Assembly (NCBI GenBank): GCA_030838305.1
Contig: JAUTWY010000589.1
Coordinates: 1-10,801, forward strand
Direction: 5' to 3'
Origin: Acidobacteriaceae bacterium
Lineage (GTDB): Bacteria; Acidobacteriota; Terriglobia; Terriglobales; Acidobacteriaceae
DNA length: 10,801 nucleotides
The translations under genes were made by a program, and so were the position numbers. The notes under the pieces are model-generated. The model was given only the letters and a program-made list of their open reading frames with translations, had not been told where the DNA came from and did not search any database. Below are positions 1-4,421 of the stretch, in pieces (within the stretch, counting starts at the first letter, position 1; each line of letters begins with the position of its first letter).

Positions 1-117
1 CGAGAGGCCATGGAGTGCGAGATCCTGCAGTTCGCCCCCTCGCAGGAGTCGAATCGAGCCGAATGGCTCGCGGGCCGAAAGAAGCCCAAATCTCTGGGGA
101 CGGGCGCCCGCGACTGA
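1..117 (+). CDS. possible 3' end of an unidentified gene (partial)
   Basis: From base 1 this frame is open for 38 codons and ends at TGA 115-117. The peptide begins REAMECEILQFAPSQESN and ends in a Lys/Arg/Gly-rich tail. By hand count 31 of 38 codons end in G or C, which looks like coding sequence in this genome. The other two + frames are also open here, so the evidence is only moderate. The last codons run through a GC palindrome (101-110) that resembles the repeat hairpins inside the ABC and lpxB genes. The stop lies 30 bp from the stop of the convergent M1-like gene. I recognise no family. It could also be non-coding spacer. Confidence 0.38.
   Translation, partial: REAMECEILQFAPSQESNRAEWLAGRKKPKSLGTGARD
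101..110. repeat. GC-rich palindrome, possible degenerate repeat copy
   Basis: CGGGCGCCCG is a perfect 10-bp palindrome directly preceded by TGGGGA. TGGGGAC followed by a GC hairpin is also the edge of the element at 5235-5280. An 8-bp direct repeat, CGCGGGCC, flanks it at 69-76 and 125-132. It lies between convergent gene ends. Membership in the same repeat family is inferred from this partial likeness only. There is no T-run, so it is not a convincing terminator. Confidence 0.35.
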
Positions 118-147
118 CCGAACCCGCGGGCCTTGACGCCTCAACCG

Positions 148-2166
148 CTACTCCTTATTTTTCGGCCTTTCGAACGCCTTCTGAAGATACTTGCGCCCCT
201 CTTCGAGAGCGCCGAAAGTGTCGTCGTTGGTCTGGATGGCCTGCCGATATTCGTTGATAGCGCGCTCGCGCTGGCCGGTGATGTCGAAAATCTTGCCCAG
301 TTGGATGTGGCTCCAGACCTCAGTCCAGCGCGGATCCCCGTCGCCGTTGATGGAGGACCGGTAGGAGTTAGCTGACGACTGGTAATTTCTCTGCAGGAAG
401 AAAATTTCGGCGATGCGATAGTGGGCGAGCGAACTGTTCTTATTGAGGTCGAGGGCCTTGTTGAACTCGGCGAGCGCAGCGGAGAGGTCGCCCTGCTGCT
501 GCAACGCCTGGCCGCGAAGAATCGAAGCGCGTAGTTTCACGTCGGAAGAGTTTGTCAGCACATGGTGGTCGGGATCGACGGCGATGCGCCGGGGCCGTCC
601 GAACGTTTCAACGGTGAAGGCTGAGTTGGTTCCCACCACTTCGATTTTCTTGTCTTCCGTTTTGCCGTCTGTATCAATACGCAGGTCCACCGGCATGCGG
701 AACAGATCCAGATCCTGAGTAATCGCGCCGGTGACGCGAAATCCTTTGTTGCTGCCCAAGCGATAGGTCGTGTACTTCACCTTGAACTCGGGAGCCCCGG
801 TGGAATCGAGCCACTGCGAGAAAAACCAGGTGAGTTGTTCGCCATAGTGTTTTTCGGCGATGGCGCGAAAGTCGTCCATGCTGGCCGCTTTGCCGGCGTA
901 GGTCTCGGTAAACTCGCGCATGGTCTTGAGATATTTGTCCTCCCCCAACACCCAGCGCAGCATGTGAAGAATCATCGCGCCTTTGTCGGTGACCAGCGAC
1001 TGAAACTCAGTAGAGAACGGATCGAGCTTGCTCGCGCTCGACAGCGGCACAGTGTCATAAGCCAGCGCGCCTACTGACATGTCTTTCACTGCCTCCTCAA
1101 GCCCCGCGGCCCCGGCGGCATTCTCGACGTACATAGCCTCGGAGTAGCGTGAAAAGCCGTCGATCACCCACCAGTCATCCTTCGTGGCGGGGCTGACCGA
1201 AGCTCCCCACCATTGATGGGCAATCGCATTGGCGAGCAGACGGTAGTTCGTCTTTTCCGTAATAGACGGCCCTGCGAGGGCGGCAATCTCCGGTGCCCAG
1301 GCGTAAGGAACCGTATCGCCCGGCAGTTCGATCACGTTCAGCCGCTGCGATAAAGGAGTGCCATAAAGCGTAATGTAGTAAGTGAATTCCTGGACCGCGG
1401 TCGTGGTATACGCGGGAGCCAGCGCCTGATGCGATGGTTTGAAGAATACGTGCAGGTCCATGCCGGCTTCATCGCTCTTATATTCCTGGAAAATGCCCGC
1501 AACGATTGTTCCGGGAAAGCTCGGCTTGGAGTACACGAAGTTGAATGTCTTGGTAGGAAGGCCGTTGGTGTTGGGCTTCTTTGAGGGCGGATTGTCAGCG
1601 ACCGTCGCCTTCCCACTGCCGATCGCCAGCATGTGAGCGGGAATGGTAACGTTAATATTTGCGGTGAAGCGGTTCAGGCCATACCCACTCACCGGAAACC
1701 AGCGCCCAGCGTAAAGCAAGTAGCTCGTGTCGTCGCCAATATAGGCGAGCTTCAGGCCAGGGACAGGGCTGTCGTCGGCAGTTTCGAGCATCCCTTCATA
1801 TTCAAAAGTAAGGGTGGTAGAGGAGTCCTTAGTCAAGCCTGCAGGTAGAGGCACACGCACGGTGGAGTCCTGAGTGACCCGCTCGGCCGAAAGCGGCTGA
1901 TTCTTTTCGTCAAGAACCCTGGTGACCCGTAAGGCGTTATGCAGTTCGAAAACGGCAACACTGAGATCCTGAAGGGCGGTGAACTTGACCTTCGTCCGGG
2001 CTGAAATCTGATGGAGATGAGGGGTCAGTTCGGCGTCGATCTGGTAGTCATCAACCCGCAGGCGGGCCTTCTCGGCGGCTCGTGAGGGGATGGCGGCGAA
2101 AGCCAATACCAGCAGGACAAGGGAACTGGATAGAACGCTCTGGGCGCGCCGAAGGCGAATCTGCAT
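148..2166 (-). CDS. M1-peptidase-like secreted protein with C-terminal TPRs, probably catalytically dead
   Basis: A 672-residue protein (683 if started at ATG 2199). I prefer ATG 2166 because GGAGA lies 9 nt upstream and the product then starts with a compact signal peptide: RLRR, a hydrophobic stretch at about 10-26, and SRA/A near residue 30. An N-terminal beta domain of M1 type is followed by a gluzincin-like region with the M1 landmarks AHQWWG, 18 residues, then DGF, then DKGAMILHMLR. The key residues are changed: HExxH reads NAIAH (313-317), the third zinc ligand Glu is Asp336, and the Tyr of YxKG is Thr393. No GAMEN motif is evident. Residues about 545-672 form two to three TPR units (LRGQALQQQGDLSAALAEFN, then IQLGKIFDITGQRERAINEY). 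The protein is exported, so it probably acts in the periplasm or on the surface as a binding or scaffold protein. It is the last gene of the lpxB-side cluster. The family call is firm; inactivity is inferred. Confidence 0.9.
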   Translation of the reverse strand: MQIRLRRAQSVLSSSLVLLVLAFAAIPSRAAEKARLRVDDYQIDAELTPHLHQISARTKVKFTALQDLSVAVFELHNALRVTRVLDEKNQPLSAERVTQDSTVRVPLPAGLTKDSSTTLTFEYEGMLETADDSPVPGLKLAYIGDDTSYLLYAGRWFPVSGYGLNRFTANINVTIPAHMLAIGSGKATVADNPPSKKPNTNGLPTKTFNFVYSKPSFPGTIVAGIFQEYKSDEAGMDLHVFFKPSHQALAPAYTTTAVQEFTYYITLYGTPLSQRLNVIELPGDTVPYAWAPEIAALAGPSITEKTNYRLLANAIAHQWWGASVSPATKDDWWVIDGFSRYSEAMYVENAAGAAGLEEAVKDMSVGALAYDTVPLSSASKLDPFSTEFQSLVTDKGAMILHMLRWVLGEDKYLKTMREFTETYAGKAASMDDFRAIAEKHYGEQLTWFFSQWLDSTGAPEFKVKYTTYRLGSNKGFRVTGAITQDLDLFRMPVDLRIDTDGKTEDKKIEVVGTNSAFTVETFGRPRRIAVDPDHHVLTNSSDVKLRASILRGQALQQQGDLSAALAEFNKALDLNKNSSLAHYRIAEIFFLQRNYQSSANSYRSSINGDGDPRWTEVWSHIQLGKIFDITGQRERAINEYRQAIQTNDDTFGALEEGRKYLQKAFERPKNKE

Positions 2167-2175
2167 TAACGAGAG

Positions 2176-2180
2176 TCTCC
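2176..2180 (-). promoter_or_regulatory. ribosome binding site that favours the 2166 start
   Basis: GGAGA on the - strand lies 9 nt before ATG 2164-2166. The longer alternative ATG at 2197-2199 has its nearest purine-rich SD match (AGGAG, 2217-2221) 17 nt away, which is too far. Confidence 0.5.
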
Positions 2181-2252
2181 GGGAAACAGGGCTAACCATT
2201 CCCTATGATGAAGATTCTCCTCTAAAAGATGCTGGGAGCACAAGGTTTAGCG

Positions 2253-2280
2253 AGCAGCTGTCAGCTTTCAGCTCTTAGCT
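2253..2280. repeat. four tandem heptanucleotide repeats, consensus NNNAGCT
   Basis: Four consecutive 7-bp units each end in AGCT: AGCAGCT, GTCAGCT, TTCAGCT, CTTAGCT. On the - strand they read AGCTAAG AGCTGAA AGCTGAC AGCTGCT. The array lies in the 141-bp gap between lpxB and the M1-like gene. It resembles the short heptamer tandem repeats described in cyanobacteria and other bacteria. No function is implied by the sequence. Confidence 0.7.
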
Positions 2281-2302
2281 TCCGAGCTTAATCCAAAGTC
2301 AA
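2274..2302 (-). promoter_or_regulatory. candidate promoter for the M1-like gene
   Basis: On the - strand TTGACT (2302-2297) is followed after 17 bp by GCTAAG (2279-2274). The -35 matches the sigma-70 consensus at 5 of 6 positions; the -10 matches at only 3 of 6 and lies inside the last heptamer repeat. If used, the M1-like gene can be transcribed independently of lpxB, with a leader of about 100 nt. Confidence 0.25.
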
Positions 2303-2340
2303 GATGCAGCCTCAAAGGGCGCAAGAGGTGTCCTTCCGGT

Positions 2341-3588
2341 TTATCGTGAGACGGTCTTCAGACGCACTATGCCGAGGATTATCTCAGCAGCGCGGTCGGC
2401 GGGGGCGGGGGTTGCGCCCTCTGCGCCCCTTTCGGGGGCGCGCAGCTTCCCTTTCACCCGGCTCAGGCCTTCCACCATGCGGTCACGTGCGGGCCCGTCC
2501 GGGAGTATCTCTTTGATCTGTGCGACAACATTCGCCGCCGTGAAGTCGTCTTGAACCAATTCAGGGACGACTTTTTCACCCGCAATCAAATTGACCATGG
2601 CAAAGTGCGGCACCTTGACTCGCGGCTTGCCCAGCACGTAAGTCAGCTGCGAGACCCGGTATACCATTACGAACGGCGTGCGCATCATCGCCGCTTCCAC
2701 CGTGGCGGTGCCGCTGGCGATGATGCCGGCGCGCGAGTGCCAGAGCGCAGGCAGAGACTCGGGAATAAGTCTGATGTCCTGCCGGCCAATTATGCTCTTG
2801 AGAAAAGCGCGGTCGAGCGTGGGCGCCACCGGCAGAAGAAATTCATAATCGGAGCCAATCTGCGCCGCGGCTGCAAGGATTGTCGGCAGATTCATCCGGA
2901 CTTCCTTCACGCGGCTGCCGGGCATCAGCGTGATCCAAGCCTTCGCAGAGTTGAGATGAAATTGCATAGCGTAGTCGCTGCGGTCGCTCGCCGGGTGCGG
3001 CAAATCGGCTAGCGGATGCCCGACGAAAGTCGCGTCGACTCCCCGGTCGCGGTAGAACTTTTCTTCAAAGGGAAAAATCACCAGCGCCTTATCGATGTAG
3101 TCGCGCAGCAGCCGCACCCGCCCTTGCCGCCAGGCCCAGAACTGCGGCGCAACGTAGTAGACGACAGGAATGCCGCGCTTCTTCATCTGCCGCGCCACGC
3201 GCCAGTTGAAAGCCGGAGAATCGATGACGACGGCAAGATCCGGCCTGTGCTTGTCAGCTTCCTTGATCAGGCGCTGGTATAGCCCGTAGATCTTCGGCAG
3301 ATGGCTGAGGATTTCTGTGATGCCGACCACCGCGAGATCCTTCGCGTCGACGATGGTCTCGCAGCCGGCGGCGCGCATTTGCTTTCCGCCGACACCGAAA
3401 AATTCAAGTTGCGGTCTTGGTGTGGAGCGCGATGCTTGTGTGGAAGATGCTTGTGTGGGAACCGGCGACTCGCCCGTCCAGGAGCGAAGCTCCGCACTCT
3501 GTCGCACAGCAGCCCGCCGGAGAGCTTCAATGAGCTGCGCCCCATACATTTCCCCGGAAGCTTCGCCGGCTGAGATCAGGATTCGCAA
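2341..3588 (-). CDS. lpxB: lipid-A-disaccharide synthase
   Basis: A 415-residue GT19 glycosyltransferase that joins UDP-2,3-diacylglucosamine to lipid X, giving the lipid A disaccharide at the inner face of the cytoplasmic membrane. Family landmarks in order: ISAGEASGEMYGA (5-17), FFGVGG (63-68), YYVAPQFWAWRQGRV (144-158), FPFEEKFY and VGHP (172-191), LMPGSR, then SGTATVEA and HFAMVNLIAG in the C-terminal half. The start is TTG at 3588, chosen because LpxB proteins begin at exactly this RILISAGEASG segment; no clear Shine-Dalgarno precedes it. The E. coli enzyme is about 382 residues. The extra length here is mostly an insertion at about residues 27-61, plus a Pro/Ala/Glu-rich stretch at 383-397; both coincide with DNA hairpins or repeats. 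The gene begins 38 bp after the metalloprotease-like gene on the same strand. Confidence 0.95.
   Translation of the reverse strand: MRILISAGEASGEMYGAQLIEALRRAAVRQSAELRSWTGESPVPTQASSTQASRSTPRPQLEFFGVGGKQMRAAGCETIVDAKDLAVVGITEILSHLPKIYGLYQRLIKEADKHRPDLAVVIDSPAFNWRVARQMKKRGIPVVYYVAPQFWAWRQGRVRLLRDYIDKALVIFPFEEKFYRDRGVDATFVGHPLADLPHPASDRSDYAMQFHLNSAKAWITLMPGSRVKEVRMNLPTILAAAAQIGSDYEFLLPVAPTLDRAFLKSIIGRQDIRLIPESLPALWHSRAGIIASGTATVEAAMMRTPFVMVYRVSQLTYVLGKPRVKVPHFAMVNLIAGEKVVPELVQDDFTAANVVAQIKEILPDGPARDRMVEGLSRVKGKLRAPERGAEGATPAPADRAAEIILGIVRLKTVSR
2423..2441. repeat. GC hairpin inside the 3' end of lpxB
   Basis: GCGCCCC (2423-2429) and GGGGCGC (2435-2441) form a 7-bp stem around a 5-nt loop. The hairpin encodes part of the Arg/Ala/Glu/Gly-rich stretch at LpxB residues 383-397, just before the terminal helix. 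It may be another repeat-derived expansion, but the link to the other hairpins is weaker than for the copies at 3431-3493 and 5235-5280. Confidence 0.4.
3431..3493. repeat. composite repeat element inside lpxB
   Basis: GATGCTTGTGTGG occurs at 3431-3443 and again at 3446-3458, a 15-bp period that encodes a repeated STQAS pentapeptide on the - strand. The second copy runs into GTGTGGG (3453-3459), a hairpin GGCG/CGCC (3464-3467, 3471-3474), GTCC, and a second hairpin GGAGC-GAA-GCTCC (3481-3493). The element in the ABC gene has the same order on its - strand: GTGTGGG, hairpin, GTCC, hairpin with a 3-nt loop. The two copies point in opposite directions along the chromosome. Confidence 0.6.
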
Positions 3589-3626
3589 GAGAGCATTGTA
3601 CGGCCAGAGTGCTCGGAGCGAATCAA

Positions 3627-4421
3627 CTAGCCGATTGGGTTTGCCAGCATCCCATACTGCGGGTTCTCCTCAAGCCAACGCTTGGAGCGCTTGAAGTCAG
3701 AGCGAACATTCGACGAGAGGTGTCGAGTCCATTCCGGCTTGTTTTCTCCGCGTTCGATGGCGAATCGCGCCAGAGCATAGCCGAAAACTGGCTCGGGCAA
3801 GTAGCCAAGGCGCTGCATCGACCAGCCGATCTTTCGGTCCTCCCGGAACTGCTTGAATCGTGCGGCGGAGTTAGCTGTGAAGATGCCGAGGCCCAGAAAG
3901 ACAGTCAACAGGTCGGTCATCGGTTCGTGGTCTGGCGTCGTTGACTTCATAAGTTCGCCACCCAGGAGAATTACGTGGCCAAGTTCATGCGCGACCGTTG
4001 CAACCAAAGACATGGGATCCCTCAGCATCGTGCTGCGGATTGCGACCACCACGCAGCTTTCCTCGTCACTGCTGGCTCGGTTTTGTTCGTAGGCATGAAC
4101 ATATAGGCCGGCTGCTCGTGCCTCACCGTCGCCGCGCCAGTGTGGGACGATCTCCCGGAGTTCTTCGGTCTCGTCTTGAAATATCTCAAGTTCGATCCTG
4201 CTACGATCGATGCGCATATAAGCGCAAACTCGAGAGAAGAGCTTTTCCACAGCTTCCGGCGACTTGTTGTACGGGTCGGGAAAGTCCTCGGCTGTGGGCT
4301 TTACTACCTTCGCATCAAGCATCCGGTGCCGCCCGAGAAGTTTTTCCAGGCGCTTAAATCCTTGCTCCGTCCAGATTCGCTGTTCATCGCTCACCGGCAA
4401 GTTGGGAGAGAAGCCAAACAT
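3627..4421 (-). CDS. putative zinc metalloprotease-like protein, HELGH motif, unknown function
   Basis: A 264-residue protein with no signal peptide or membrane segment, so probably cytoplasmic. The clearest feature is VAHELGHVILLGG with HELGH at 145-149, followed by DHEPMTDLLTVFLGLG; Glu166 or Asp170 could be the third zinc ligand, as in gluzincin-type folds. The N-terminal half (residues 1-130) is acidic and helical with no motif I know. The C-terminal part (residues 190-264) is basic and aromatic, without homology I can name. I have a general impression that the HELGH..PDHEPMTDLLTVFLGLG block recurs in uncharacterised proteins, but cannot verify it. ATG 4419-4421 shares its A with the TGA of the ABC transporter gene (TGATG), so translation is probably coupled to the exporter. 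lpxB follows after 38 bp. A role in envelope or exporter quality control is a guess from position only. Confidence 0.8.
   Translation of the reverse strand: MFGFSPNLPVSDEQRIWTEQGFKRLEKLLGRHRMLDAKVVKPTAEDFPDPYNKSPEAVEKLFSRVCAYMRIDRSRIELEIFQDETEELREIVPHWRGDGEARAAGLYVHAYEQNRASSDEESCVVVAIRSTMLRDPMSLVATVAHELGHVILLGGELMKSTTPDHEPMTDLLTVFLGLGIFTANSAARFKQFREDRKIGWSMQRLGYLPEPVFGYALARFAIERGENKPEWTRHLSSNVRSDFKRSKRWLEENPQYGMLANPIG

Noticed and set aside
23..47. Hairpin TCCTGC/GCAGGA with a 13-nt loop, considered as part of a tRNA or small RNA
   Set aside because: No T-arm, acceptor or other RNA landmark fits on either strand, and the stretch reads as coding in frame 1.
148..2166. Annotation as an active M1 aminopeptidase
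   Set aside because: HExxH, the third-ligand Glu and the catalytic Tyr are all substituted, so a plain peptidase name would mislead.
2551..3012. A 153-codon open frame on the + strand inside lpxB
   Set aside because: Antisense shadow of lpxB; no domain, no good start context.
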